Below are positions 8,045-16,063 of a DNA stretch of 18,200 nucleotides, piece by piece (the stretch's first letter is position 1; the number at the start of each line of letters is the position of its first letter). A program made the position numbers and the translations under genes. The stretch is from positions 1-18,200 of the forward strand of contig JAITLE010000115.1 in NCBI GenBank assembly GCA_031278075.1, read 5' to 3'. The DNA comes from Bifidobacteriaceae bacterium. Its GTDB lineage: Bacteria; Actinomycetota; Actinomycetes; Actinomycetales; WQXJ01. Below the pieces are notes generated by a model. That model did no database searches, had not been told where the DNA came from, and was given only the letters and a program-made list of their open reading frames with translations.

Positions 8045-10111
8045 GTGGAGCATCCCCCAACCGGCTGGCCGCAATGGCTCCCGCAACCCGACTCGGCACG
8101 CTCGCCGCTGACGGGCTGGACGCGGGACCACTGGGCGGCTTTGGCCGACAGGTTGCTCCTCGCCGCGCGCCGCCATGCCTCCCCCGGCCACGCGGCCATC
8201 ATCCCGCCCGGGCCCGAAGGCGGCTACGGCCGCCGCGTCGACGGTCTCGAGGGGTTCGCCAGGACGTTCCTGCTGGCCGGCTTCCGCCTCGCGGGCGAGG
8301 CGGCCGACCCGCTCAACCTCGCGGAGTGGTACGCCACAGGGATCGCGACCGGCTCGGATCCCGCCAGCCCCGAGCGCTGGCCCCGGCTCACGGAGCACCC
8401 TCAGGCCAAGGTCGAGGCCGCGTCGATCGCCCTGATCCTCGACCTGACGCGCGAACAGATTTGGAACCGGCTGGACGGCGCCGTCCGCGAGCGCGTCGTC
8501 GAGTACCTCGCGCCGGCGGTGGGCGACACGACGTATCCCCGCAACAACTGGTTGTGGTTCCGGATCGTGGTCGAGACCTTCCTCCGATCGGTCGGCGGAC
8601 CCTGGGCGCCAGCAGACATCGAAGAGGATCTCGCCTTACACGATTCGTTCGAACGCCAAGACGGTTGGCTGGCCGACGGCGACGGGCGGGACTTCGACCA
8701 TTACACGGGCTGGGCGCTCCACCTCTACCCCACGTTGTGGCAGCGCATGAGCGGCGCCGCCGACCTCGCCACCGACCAGCGCCGCGAGCGCGACCGGCGC
8801 CTGCTCGACCGCTACCTGCTGGACGCCCGGCGCCTGGTCGGCGCCGACGGCGCTCCCCTGTTCCAGGGACGCAGCCTGATCTACCGGTCCGCGGCGGCCG
8901 CGCCCTTCTGGGTCGGCGCCTTGGCCGAGGTCCCCTCCACCCCGCCGGGCGCGCTGCGCCGCGCCGCCTCCGGAATAGTCCAACACTTCGCCGCGCGCGG
9001 AGCGCCCGACGCGCACGGGTTGCTGACCCTCGGCTGGCATGGCCCCTGGCCCGCTTTGGCGCAGTCCTATTCCGGCCCCAGTTCGCCCTATTGGGCGGCC
9101 AAGGGATTCCTCGGCTTGGCGCTCGACGCCGCCCACCCGGTTTGGACCGCCGCTGAGGAGCCGCTGCCAGTCGAGCAGGGCGACTTCGTCCGGACCATCG
9201 CGGCCCCCGGCTGGGCGGCTCACGCCTGCGTCGCGGACGGGATAGTCCGGATCTCGAACCACGGGACGGACCACGCCCATGAAGGCGACCAGGTGGGCGA
9301 CTCTCCCCTCTACGCCCGCCTCGGCTATTCCACGGCCACAGCGCCGCTCCTCGACGAGGCGGCCTGGACCGCGCCGCTGGAGCAGTCCGTCTGCTTGATC
9401 GACTCCCTGGGCCGCGCCACTCACCGGGCGGGCATGCGGCCCCTGGCGCTCTTCGCCGAGGGCGGGGTGGCCGTCGCCGCGTCCACCGGCCAGGCTCACT
9501 GGCTCACCGCGGCCGCCAGCCAACAGCGCCACGGCTCCGGCCGTCGCGGCGCCGCCGAGCCGGCCGGCCGCCTCACGGTGATCAGCCTGGTCCGATCCGC
9601 CTGGGAGGTGCGCGGCGCCCACATCGAAGGCCTCGCCGCCACGCGCGCCGCCGCGCTGCGGATCGGCGGCTGGGCTGTTGCCGCCGCCGGCGAGGGCGTG
9701 ACGGGCGGCGAGGCTGGCGGCACGGCATCGGCCATCGCGTCGGGCGGCGGCCTGATCTCCTGGGTGAGGGCGCTGGCCTGCGCCGGCTCACCCGCACCGG
9801 CTCGCGCCGGCGTGCTCGAACGGGCCGAGGCTTCTCCCCTCGGCGAGCCAGCGCGCGTGCCGTATCTGGAATATCCGGTGTCCCCTGGAGTCTGGGTTTG
9901 GACTCTGGTGGGGATGACCCGCGGCTCCGAGGAGAGTCCGCGGGCCGAACTCGCGCTCACTGACGCGATAGAGGTGACCTGGCCCGACGGCGAAGTCACC
10001 ACCACACCTCTCGAATGCACATACGAGCTACCCGGGCTGGCGCGCGTCGCTGCAAACCATCCGGGCGCCCACCTCGAGTATCCCGATGAAAGGACCAAGC
10101 AAACCCCATGA
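8045..10111 (+). CDS. DUF2264 domain-containing protein, putative uronate-glycan hydrolase
   Basis: 688 residues from GTG 8045, with GAGAG 7 nt upstream; an in-frame GTG at 7967 would give 714 residues but lies upstream of the likely promoter elements. Features resembling the DUF2264 family (PF10022): SPLTGWTRDHW near 20-30, GYGRRVDGLEGFARTFLLAG (about 61-80), WYATGIATGSDP, YPRNNWLWFRIVVETFLR (from about 164) and DHYTGWALHLYP (from about 218), followed by a beta-rich C-terminal half. No signal peptide, so cytoplasmic. From memory, some relatives have been linked to beta-glucuronidase activity (CAZy GH154); I cannot verify that this protein belongs there. It is the first gene of the import/catabolic operon and overlaps the binding-protein gene by ATGA, implying translational coupling. 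Substrate unproven. Confidence 0.8.
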   Translation: MEHPPTGWPQWLPQPDSARSPLTGWTRDHWAALADRLLLAARRHASPGHAAIIPPGPEGGYGRRVDGLEGFARTFLLAGFRLAGEAADPLNLAEWYATGIATGSDPASPERWPRLTEHPQAKVEAASIALILDLTREQIWNRLDGAVRERVVEYLAPAVGDTTYPRNNWLWFRIVVETFLRSVGGPWAPADIEEDLALHDSFERQDGWLADGDGRDFDHYTGWALHLYPTLWQRMSGAADLATDQRRERDRRLLDRYLLDARRLVGADGAPLFQGRSLIYRSAAAAPFWVGALAEVPSTPPGALRRAASGIVQHFAARGAPDAHGLLTLGWHGPWPALAQSYSGPSSPYWAAKGFLGLALDAAHPVWTAAEEPLPVEQGDFVRTIAAPGWAAHACVADGIVRISNHGTDHAHEGDQVGDSPLYARLGYSTATAPLLDEAAWTAPLEQSVCLIDSLGRATHRAGMRPLALFAEGGVAVAASTGQAHWLTAAASQQRHGSGRRGAAEPAGRLTVISLVRSAWEVRGAHIEGLAATRAAALRIGGWAVAAAGEGVTGGEAGGTASAIASGGGLISWVRALACAGSPAPARAGVLERAEASPLGEPARVPYLEYPVSPGVWVWTLVGMTRGSEESPRAELALTDAIEVTWPDGEVTTTPLECTYELPGLARVAANHPGAHLEYPDERTKQTP

Positions 10112-11454
10112 AAAAGACAACTTTAGGTATGCTGACGGCACTCGCGACGGCCGGGGCGCTGACGCTCGCGGCCTGCGGAGGCGGCGGCGGCGACGAGTCG
10201 ACCACGCCGGCCGGTGGCCAGACCACCTCGGGCGCCCAAGCCAGCGTCGACCCCGGCGCCGAGCCCGTGACCTTGACCCTGGCGGGCTGGTCGCTGGAGA
10301 CGACACCGGAATTCCAAGTGTTGGCGGACGCCTTCATGGCCGCCAACAGCAACGTCACGATCGAGCTCAAGGAGTATGACGCCAACGACTACGGGACCCT
10401 GATGCTGGCCGACATGGCGGCGGGCAACGCCCCAGACATCATCACCATCAAGGAGGCGAAAGCCCTCGGGCAGTGGGTCGACGGCGGGCAGTTGCTCGAC
10501 GTGACCGATGTCGTCTCCGCTCTGCCGGCGAACGTGTCCGGCGCCGGCTCGTACACCATTGACGGCGTCAACTACGCGGCGCCCTACCGGCAGGACTCGT
10601 GGGTGCTGTTCTACAACGCCGACCTGTTCAGCCAGGCCGGGGTCGCGGTCCCCGACGGCAGCTGGACGTGGGACGACTACGCCACCGCCGCCAAGGCGCT
10701 GACCGCCAACCTCGGCGGCAAGAAGGGCGCCTACGAGCACTCGTGGCAGTCCACCCTCCAAGGGTTCGCCCAAGCGCAGACCCCGGGCGCCGACCTCGGC
10801 GGCGGCCAGGACTACAGCTACCTCAAGCCGTACTACGAGCGGGTCTTGGACCTCCAGACCTCCGGCGCCCAGGAGACCTACGGCAACATCACCACCAACA
10901 AGCTGACCTACCAGGGCCAGTTCGGCAAGCAGGAAGCCGCCATGATGGCGATGGGCTCTTGGTACGTCGCGACCTTGATCACCCAGCAGGCCTCCGGCGA
11001 GGCGGACAGCTTCACTTGGGGCATGGCGCCCATCCCGCAGTACGACTCGTCCACCACCGGCACGGACAAGGTTCCCGTGACCTTCGGCGATCCGACGGGC
11101 CTCGGCATCAACGCCGGAATCGACTCGTCCAAGGTCGCGGCCGCCAAGGCCTTCATCGCGTTCGCCGCGTCCGACGCCGCTGGCGAGGCTCTGGCCAAGA
11201 TCGGCATCCTGTCCTCGGTCTCCTCAGACGCCGTGACCGCCGCGTACTTCGCGCAGGCCGGCATCCCGACCGACGAGCTGTCGAAGTTCGCGATCTCGAC
11301 GCATGACACCCGTCCGGAGAACCCGCAATCGCCGAACATCGCCGCCATCCAGACGGCGCTGGGCGAGGCCCACACGGCCATCATGTCGGGCTCCTCGGCG
11401 ATCGACGACGCGATCGCGCTGGCGACCTCGACCATCCAGTCGGAAATCGGCTGA
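10108..11454 (+). CDS. ABC transporter sugar-binding lipoprotein (SBP family 1)
   Basis: 448 residues. The N-terminus has MKK, a hydrophobic segment and a lipobox LAAC with the acylated cysteine at C23, then a Gly/Ser/Thr-rich linker to about residue 50, so it is tethered to the outer face of the membrane. The body matches family 1 carbohydrate-binding proteins of the UgpB/MalE type, for example VTLTLAGWS, AGNAPDIITIKEA, LFYNADLFSQAGVAVPDGSWTWDDY and FGDPTGLGI. It overlaps the DUF2264 gene by 4 nt, and a strong hairpin follows its stop. Role: capture of the oligosaccharide passed to the downstream permeases. The ligand is inferred from neighbours to be a uronate- and/or galactose-containing oligosaccharide. 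Confidence 0.92.
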   Translation: MKKTTLGMLTALATAGALTLAACGGGGGDESTTPAGGQTTSGAQASVDPGAEPVTLTLAGWSLETTPEFQVLADAFMAANSNVTIELKEYDANDYGTLMLADMAAGNAPDIITIKEAKALGQWVDGGQLLDVTDVVSALPANVSGAGSYTIDGVNYAAPYRQDSWVLFYNADLFSQAGVAVPDGSWTWDDYATAAKALTANLGGKKGAYEHSWQSTLQGFAQAQTPGADLGGGQDYSYLKPYYERVLDLQTSGAQETYGNITTNKLTYQGQFGKQEAAMMAMGSWYVATLITQQASGEADSFTWGMAPIPQYDSSTTGTDKVPVTFGDPTGLGINAGIDSSKVAAAKAFIAFAASDAAGEALAKIGILSSVSSDAVTAAYFAQAGIPTDELSKFAISTHDTRPENPQSPNIAAIQTALGEAHTAIMSGSSAIDDAIALATSTIQSEIG

Positions 11455-11461
11455 CTGAGCC

Positions 11462-11502
11462 GCGGACTGCCGGTCCCACTTGCGCAGGGACCGGCAGTCC
11501 GC
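11462..11502 (+). promoter_or_regulatory. Perfect 16-bp intercistronic hairpin after the binding-protein gene
   Basis: GCGGACTGCCGGTCCC (11462-11477) is the exact reverse complement of 11487-11502, with a 9-nt loop. It starts a few bases after the stop of the binding-protein gene and ends about 22 nt before the first permease gene. No T-run follows, so rather than a full terminator it may be an attenuator or an RNA-stabilising structure. Such a structure would keep binding-protein mRNA in excess over permease mRNA, as known for malE-malF. Confidence 0.8.
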
Positions 11503-11524
11503 TTGACCCTTCACGAGAAAGCCC

Positions 11525-12457
11525 ATGTCCACCACCGCCATCGAACCCGCCCCGCCGCCGACCCGGCCGCGCAAACGCCGTTCCGCTTTGCGCTGGCACA
11601 ACACCCTGCGCGGCTGGAGTTTCATCGCCCCTAACTTCATCGGTTTCGCCGCTTTGACCTTGGTCCCGATCATCATCCTGTTTTATGTCTCACTCACCGA
11701 GTGGGGGGCGCTGGGGGATCCGAAATGGATCGGGGAGGAGAACTTCACCAAACTGTTCACCCGCGACATGCGGTTCCGGACGGCGCTGTGGAACACGCTC
11801 TATTACACGATCGTCCATATGCCGCTGACGTTGGTCGCGTCCCTGGGCCTGGCCGTGTTGCTGAACCGCAAGATGCGCGGCGCCGCCTTTTTCCGCACCG
11901 CGGCCTTCTTCCCGTACATCACCTCGATCGTGGCCATCGCGATGGTCTGGAACTTGATGTTCAGCCCGGATTACGGCCCGATCAACCAAATCCTGCGGTT
12001 CTTCGGGGTCGACAACCCGCCCGGCTGGACCGTCTCGTCGACCTGGGCCATGCCCGCGGTGATCGTGGTGGGGACCTGGCGCGAGATGGGGTATTACATG
12101 CTCTTGTTCCTGGCCGGGTTGCAGACCATCCCGCGTGAGCTGTACGAGGCGGCCACGGTGGACGGCGCCGGCGCCTGGTCGCGTTTCTGGCACGTCACTG
12201 TCCCGTGCCTGCGCCCCACCACCTTCTTCGTCACCGTGATGCTGACGATCGGGTCCATGAAGGTGTTCGACCTCGTGTTCGTGATGACGGAGGGCGGACC
12301 CGGGCGGTCCACTTTGGTGATCTCCCAGTTGATCTGGCAACAGGCCTTCGCCGAGGGCGACTTCGGCTACGCCTCCGCCATCTCGGTGGTGCTGTTCGCG
12401 ATCTGTCTTGTGCTGACCCTGATCCAATTCTGGGTCAACCGGAGGGCTGAGCGATGA
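11525..12457 (+). CDS. ABC sugar transporter permease, MalF/UgpA-type
   Basis: 310 residues with about six membrane segments: 31-55, 90-113, 128-146, 174-198, about 232-250, and one near the C-terminus. The EAA loop that contacts the ATPase is ELYEAATVDGAGAWSRFWHVTVP (about 206-227). The N-terminus is basic and proline-rich. The ATG at 11525 is preceded by a purine-rich GAGAAAG. It overlaps the next permease gene by ATGA. Together they form the membrane channel of a CUT1-class importer for oligosaccharides. No ATPase gene is nearby, so a shared MsiK/UgpC-like ATPase encoded elsewhere is probably used. Confidence 0.93.
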   Translation: MSTTAIEPAPPPTRPRKRRSALRWHNTLRGWSFIAPNFIGFAALTLVPIIILFYVSLTEWGALGDPKWIGEENFTKLFTRDMRFRTALWNTLYYTIVHMPLTLVASLGLAVLLNRKMRGAAFFRTAAFFPYITSIVAIAMVWNLMFSPDYGPINQILRFFGVDNPPGWTVSSTWAMPAVIVVGTWREMGYYMLLFLAGLQTIPRELYEAATVDGAGAWSRFWHVTVPCLRPTTFFVTVMLTIGSMKVFDLVFVMTEGGPGRSTLVISQLIWQQAFAEGDFGYASAISVVLFAICLVLTLIQFWVNRRAER

Positions 12458-13320
12458 CCGCGGCCACGCGGCGGCCCCGCCGCGCCCGGCGGCTGCGGGA
12501 GCGGATCGGCAAGGGCGTCCTCTACGCCTGCCTGATCGCAGCCGCGGCCTTCCTGCTGGTGCCGTTCTTCTGGATGCTGTCCTCTTCCCTGAAACAGAAC
12601 AACCAGGTCTTCACCATCCCGATCCGCTGGATACCAGAAACCTTCAAATGGAGCAATTACGTCGACATTTGGACCAAATCCGGCATGTCCGACTGGCTGA
12701 AGAACACCATGATCCTGTCTGTCGTGGTCACCCTGCTGCAGGTGTTCACCGGATCTTTCGCGGCTTATGGTTTCTCCCGCATCCGGTTCCCGGGCCGCGA
12801 CGTCCTGTTCCTCGGGTATATCGCGACCATCGCGGTGCCCTGGCAGGCCTACATGATCCCCCAGTACAAGATGATGGCGAGCCTCGGCCTGGTCGACACC
12901 CTGTGGTCGATAATCCTGCTGCAGGCGTTCGGCGCCTTCGGCGTGTTCTTGATGAAACAGTTCTACGAGACCATTCCGGAGGATCTGTCCGAATCGGCCC
13001 GGCTCGACGGGCTGAGCGAATACGGCATCTACCGCCGCATCATGCTGCCGTTGTCAGTGCCGGCGATCGCCTCGCTCTCGCTGCTCATGTTCGTCACCAC
13101 CTGGAACGACTTCTTAGGGCCGCGGCTTTACCTGCGCACGCCGAGCAACTTCACCATCCAGGTCGGTCTGAAAGTCTTCCAGGCGGACCCGCAGGGCTCG
13201 TCTATGTACGGCCTGATGTTCACTGGCTCGGTCCTTTCCGTGCTGCCCATCGCGATCATCTTCATGGCCGGTCAGCGCTACTTCGTCGAAGGCATCGCCA
13301 CGACGGGGATGAAGGGCTGA
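12454..13320 (+). CDS. ABC sugar transporter permease, MalG/UgpE-type
   Basis: 288 residues with about six membrane segments: near 22-44, 85-108, 117-135, 147-168, about 203-217, and one C-terminal. The EAA loop is SESARLDGLSEYGIYRRIMLPLSVP (about 179-203). The C-terminus FVEGIATTGMKG is typical of MalG-type proteins. GGAGG precedes the start, which overlaps the upstream permease by 4 nt. It is the second half of the heterodimeric importer, in the usual order of binding protein, MalF-type, MalG-type. Confidence 0.93.
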   Translation: MTAATRRPRRARRLRERIGKGVLYACLIAAAAFLLVPFFWMLSSSLKQNNQVFTIPIRWIPETFKWSNYVDIWTKSGMSDWLKNTMILSVVVTLLQVFTGSFAAYGFSRIRFPGRDVLFLGYIATIAVPWQAYMIPQYKMMASLGLVDTLWSIILLQAFGAFGVFLMKQFYETIPEDLSESARLDGLSEYGIYRRIMLPLSVPAIASLSLLMFVTTWNDFLGPRLYLRTPSNFTIQVGLKVFQADPQGSSMYGLMFTGSVLSVLPIAIIFMAGQRYFVEGIATTGMKG

Positions 13321-13323
13321 GCC

Positions 13324-14022
13324 GTGAAGAAGGGCTTCGCGGACACGTTCGTCACCATCACCAGCCTGGCCTACCTCCTGCTCGGGGTGAGCTGTTTGAC
13401 CACGGCGGCCACCGCCCCGATCTGGCTGATCCTCCTGGCCACGGACCTGTCCCAGACCTGGCCGGCGCTGCTGCTGGCCGCGCCGCTCGCAGGACCGGCG
13501 ACTTACGCGGCGTTCGCCTGCTTCGCCGACCACACGGACGGCGGCTTGAAGGTCGTGTCCGTCTACTTGCGCGCCTGGCGTGAAGGCGTGCGCCGCGCTG
13601 GACCGCTCGGCCTGGCTGTGACCGCGCTTGTCGCTGTGGTGGTCGTGGACGTGATCGGACTGGCCGGTTCACCGGCTGGGGCGCTGGCCGCCCCCGTGCT
13701 CGCGATGACGGGCGCCTGCGGTCTCGCGTCCTTCTTCATCGCCGTCGCCGCCGCACAGGAATTCGCCGCGCTGAGGCGCCTCGCGCTGATCAAGGCCAGC
13801 TTGTACTGCGCCATCCGGCACGGTGGCTGGAGTTTGATCTCGCTGGCCGCGCTGGCCCTGTGGGTCGCATTCCTCAGCCGCGGCGCAATCTGGTCCCTCG
13901 CCGCGGTGCTGGGCCCCGTGCTGTACCTCGTGTGGGCCAATTCCAGACACTCCCTGACGCCGGTGCGCGCCACAATCGCCCTGGCGCCACCGCCGCCCGC
14001 GCCGAAGCCCGATCTCAATTAG
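13324..14022 (+). CDS. DUF624 (YesL-like) integral membrane protein
   Basis: 232 residues. Several hydrophobic segments are visible (about 13-37, 46-64, 96-122, 126-146, 170-205). The features LLGVSCLTTAATAPIW, PLAGPATYAAFACF and a charged loop with YLRAWREGVRRAGPLGL fit the DUF624/YesL family. Members are often found beside sugar ABC transporters and polysaccharide-use genes, but no molecular function is established. It starts 3 nt after the MalG-type stop and is followed 15 nt later by the GH88 gene, so it is firmly inside the operon. An accessory or regulatory role in transport is a guess. Confidence 0.72.
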   Translation: MKKGFADTFVTITSLAYLLLGVSCLTTAATAPIWLILLATDLSQTWPALLLAAPLAGPATYAAFACFADHTDGGLKVVSVYLRAWREGVRRAGPLGLAVTALVAVVVVDVIGLAGSPAGALAAPVLAMTGACGLASFFIAVAAAQEFAALRRLALIKASLYCAIRHGGWSLISLAALALWVAFLSRGAIWSLAAVLGPVLYLVWANSRHSLTPVRATIALAPPPPAPKPDLN

Positions 14023-14037
14023 CCCAGGAGCCGTCCA

Positions 14038-15267
14038 ATGACCTTGCCCGTAACCCACCCCGCGCCTCGGCCCACCCGCTCTCAGGGTGCCGAGCCCGCA
14101 GGACTGGCCTCGGCCACGGCCTTGGCCCTCGCCACCGTGCGCCGCAACATCGAGGAGTTCGGGGAACGCTTCCCCGGCGACTGCAGCGTCGCCGACCGCT
14201 ACCGCGACCGCGTCGGCGGCCCCGTGCCCGGCGCCAACGTCGGCTGGACCACAGGGTTTCGCACCGGGATGATTTGGCTCGCTGGGGAACTCAGCCCCGA
14301 CCCGGTCTTAGAACGTGCCGGCCTGCGGGACGTGGCCAGCTTCACACAACGACTGGCGCGCCGCGTCGACCTCGAGACGCACGATCTCGGGTTCTTGTAC
14401 ATGCCCTCTTGCGTCACCGCTTGGCGGCTCCTCGGCGATCGCGACGGCCGCGCCGCCGCGATCGGCGCCGCCGACGCCCTGATGACACGTTTCATCGAAC
14501 CAGCCGGCATCTTCCAGGCGTGGGGCGGGCTGGGAGACGGCGACCAAAGCGGGCGGGCGATCATCGACTCCGGGATGAACATGCCGCTGCTCTATTGGGC
14601 CAGCGCTGAGACCGGCGACCCGCGCTACGCCCAGGCGGCGACCAGGCACATGCGCCAGCTGCGGGACCACCTGCTGCGCCGCGACGACTCCACCTTCCAC
14701 ACCTTCATCTGGCACGCGCAAACTGGCGCGCCGCTGCGCGGCACGACGGCCCAGGGTTACTCGGACACCTCGTGCTGGGCCAGGGGTCAAGCTTGGGCGA
14801 TCTACGGCTTCGCCCTGGGCAGCCGCTGGAGCGGCGAGCCGACCTTCTTGGACGCGGCCCGGCGCAGCGCGGCGTACTACCTGGACCACGCCCCGGCCGA
14901 CGGCGTGCCCTACTGGGATCTGGTGTTCCAAGACGACGCGTCGGGCCAACCCCGCGACTCGTCCGTCGCGGCGATAGCCGTCTGCGGACTCCTCGAGCTG
15001 GCGAACCTCGTCTCGGACTCCGCAGAGAGCGAGCGCTATAGGCGCGCGGCGTTGACCGCCATCGACACTCTGATCCGCGGTTACGTGCCCGACCCGTCAA
15101 GCCGGCCGAACGCCCAGCTGCTGCACGGCGTCTACGACATCCCATCCGGCGCCGGCGTCGACGAGGCCAATCTGTGGGGCGACTACTTCTACGTCGAGGC
15201 TTTGATGCGTCTCATCCGTCCAGCTTGGACACCATATTGGCTCACCGGATTGGAGACCCCCGCATGA
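14038..15267 (+). CDS. Unsaturated glucuronyl hydrolase, GH88 family
   Basis: 409 residues, near the family's usual length plus a short N-terminal extension. Likely catalytic aspartates are D116 in ETHDLGFLYM and D177 in IIDSGMNMPLLYWAS. Their 61-residue spacing equals that of D88/D149 in the Bacillus unsaturated glucuronyl hydrolase. GYSDTSCWARGQAWAIYGF (240-258) and a final DEANLWGDYFYVEALMRL are further family hallmarks of the (alpha/alpha)6 barrel. No signal peptide, so cytoplasmic. The reaction is vinyl-ether hydration releasing the unsaturated uronic acid made by a lyase, which rearranges to a substrate of KduI. The gene overlaps the KduD-type gene by ATGA, tying uronate release directly to its catabolism. 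Confidence 0.93.
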   Translation: MTLPVTHPAPRPTRSQGAEPAGLASATALALATVRRNIEEFGERFPGDCSVADRYRDRVGGPVPGANVGWTTGFRTGMIWLAGELSPDPVLERAGLRDVASFTQRLARRVDLETHDLGFLYMPSCVTAWRLLGDRDGRAAAIGAADALMTRFIEPAGIFQAWGGLGDGDQSGRAIIDSGMNMPLLYWASAETGDPRYAQAATRHMRQLRDHLLRRDDSTFHTFIWHAQTGAPLRGTTAQGYSDTSCWARGQAWAIYGFALGSRWSGEPTFLDAARRSAAYYLDHAPADGVPYWDLVFQDDASGQPRDSSVAAIAVCGLLELANLVSDSAESERYRRAALTAIDTLIRGYVPDPSSRPNAQLLHGVYDIPSGAGVDEANLWGDYFYVEALMRLIRPAWTPYWLTGLETPA

Positions 15268-16028
15268 TTTTGGACAAGTTCTCGCTCAAAGGGCGCGTGG
15301 CCCTCGTCACCGGCGCGGGCCAGGGTCTGGGGCTCGGGATGGCCCTCGCCCTGGCTGAGGCCGGCGCCGACGTCGCTTTGTCCACACCGGGCGACGCGGG
15401 CTCGAGCGTCGCCGAGGTCGAGGCGCTTGGGCGGCGGGCCTGCCATGTGCCCCTGGACTTGGCCACCGCGTCACCCGAGGATCTGGCCGCACTGGTCGGA
15501 TCAGTCGTCCAGACCTTGGGCCGCATCGACATCCTGGTCAACAACGCGGGCGTGATCCACCGCGAAGCGGCCACCGACCACTCCGCAGCCGCCTGGCGGC
15601 GAGTCCTCGCGATCGACCTCGACGCCGCGTTCTTCCTGGCCCAGGCCGCAGGCCGGGCGATGGTGGCCCAAGGCGGCGGCAAGATCATCTTCATCGCGTC
15701 CATGCTGAGTTTCCAGGGCGGGATCCTGGTGCCCTCTTACACTGCCGCCAAGCACGCCGTCGCCGGCGTCACCAAGGCCCTCGCCAACGAGTGGGCCGCG
15801 GCGGGAGTCAACGTCAACGCCATCGCCCCGGGGTACATGGCGACGGACAACACCACCGCGTTGCGTGGCGACCCGGTGCGCAGCGAAGCGATATTGAGCC
15901 GCATCCCCGCCGGCCGCTGGGGCACGCCGGCTGACTTGGCGGGAGTCGCTGTGTTCCTCGCGTCCCCCGCCAGCGACTACCTCAACGGCGCCATCATCCC
16001 CGTCGACGGCGGCTGGCTGACCCGGTGA
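15264..16028 (+). CDS. kduD: KduD-type short-chain dehydrogenase (2-dehydro-3-deoxy-D-gluconate 5-dehydrogenase)
   Basis: 254 residues, matching the 253-254 usual for KduD. The Rossmann motif TGAGQGLG is at 16-23, NNAG at 93-96, and the catalytic Y159xxxK163 in VPSYTAAKHAVAGVTKALANEW; the serine lies in IASMLSFQGG. NVNAIAPGYMATDNT, IPAGRWG and PVDGGWL closely resemble KduD proteins. The ATG at 15264 overlaps the GH88 stop and has GGAG about 9 nt upstream. KduD reduces 2,5-diketo-3-deoxygluconate to 2-keto-3-deoxygluconate using NAD(P)H. It sits between GH88 and KduI, its pathway neighbours on either side. Confidence 0.9.
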   Translation: MILDKFSLKGRVALVTGAGQGLGLGMALALAEAGADVALSTPGDAGSSVAEVEALGRRACHVPLDLATASPEDLAALVGSVVQTLGRIDILVNNAGVIHREAATDHSAAAWRRVLAIDLDAAFFLAQAAGRAMVAQGGGKIIFIASMLSFQGGILVPSYTAAKHAVAGVTKALANEWAAAGVNVNAIAPGYMATDNTTALRGDPVRSEAILSRIPAGRWGTPADLAGVAVFLASPASDYLNGAIIPVDGGWLTR

Positions 16029-16063
16029 GACAACCGGTTCGAACCCAAGTGAAAGGCTCCCCC

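Noticed and set aside
8636..9622. 328-codon minus-strand frame
   Set aside because: Antisense to the DUF2264 gene, with no domain and biased composition.
16032..16045. Overlapping palindromes AACCGGTT and GGTTCGAACC before kduI
   Set aside because: They are perfect but short and lie within a tightly packed operon between two coupled genes, where a regulatory site is unlikely; chance is a sufficient explanation.
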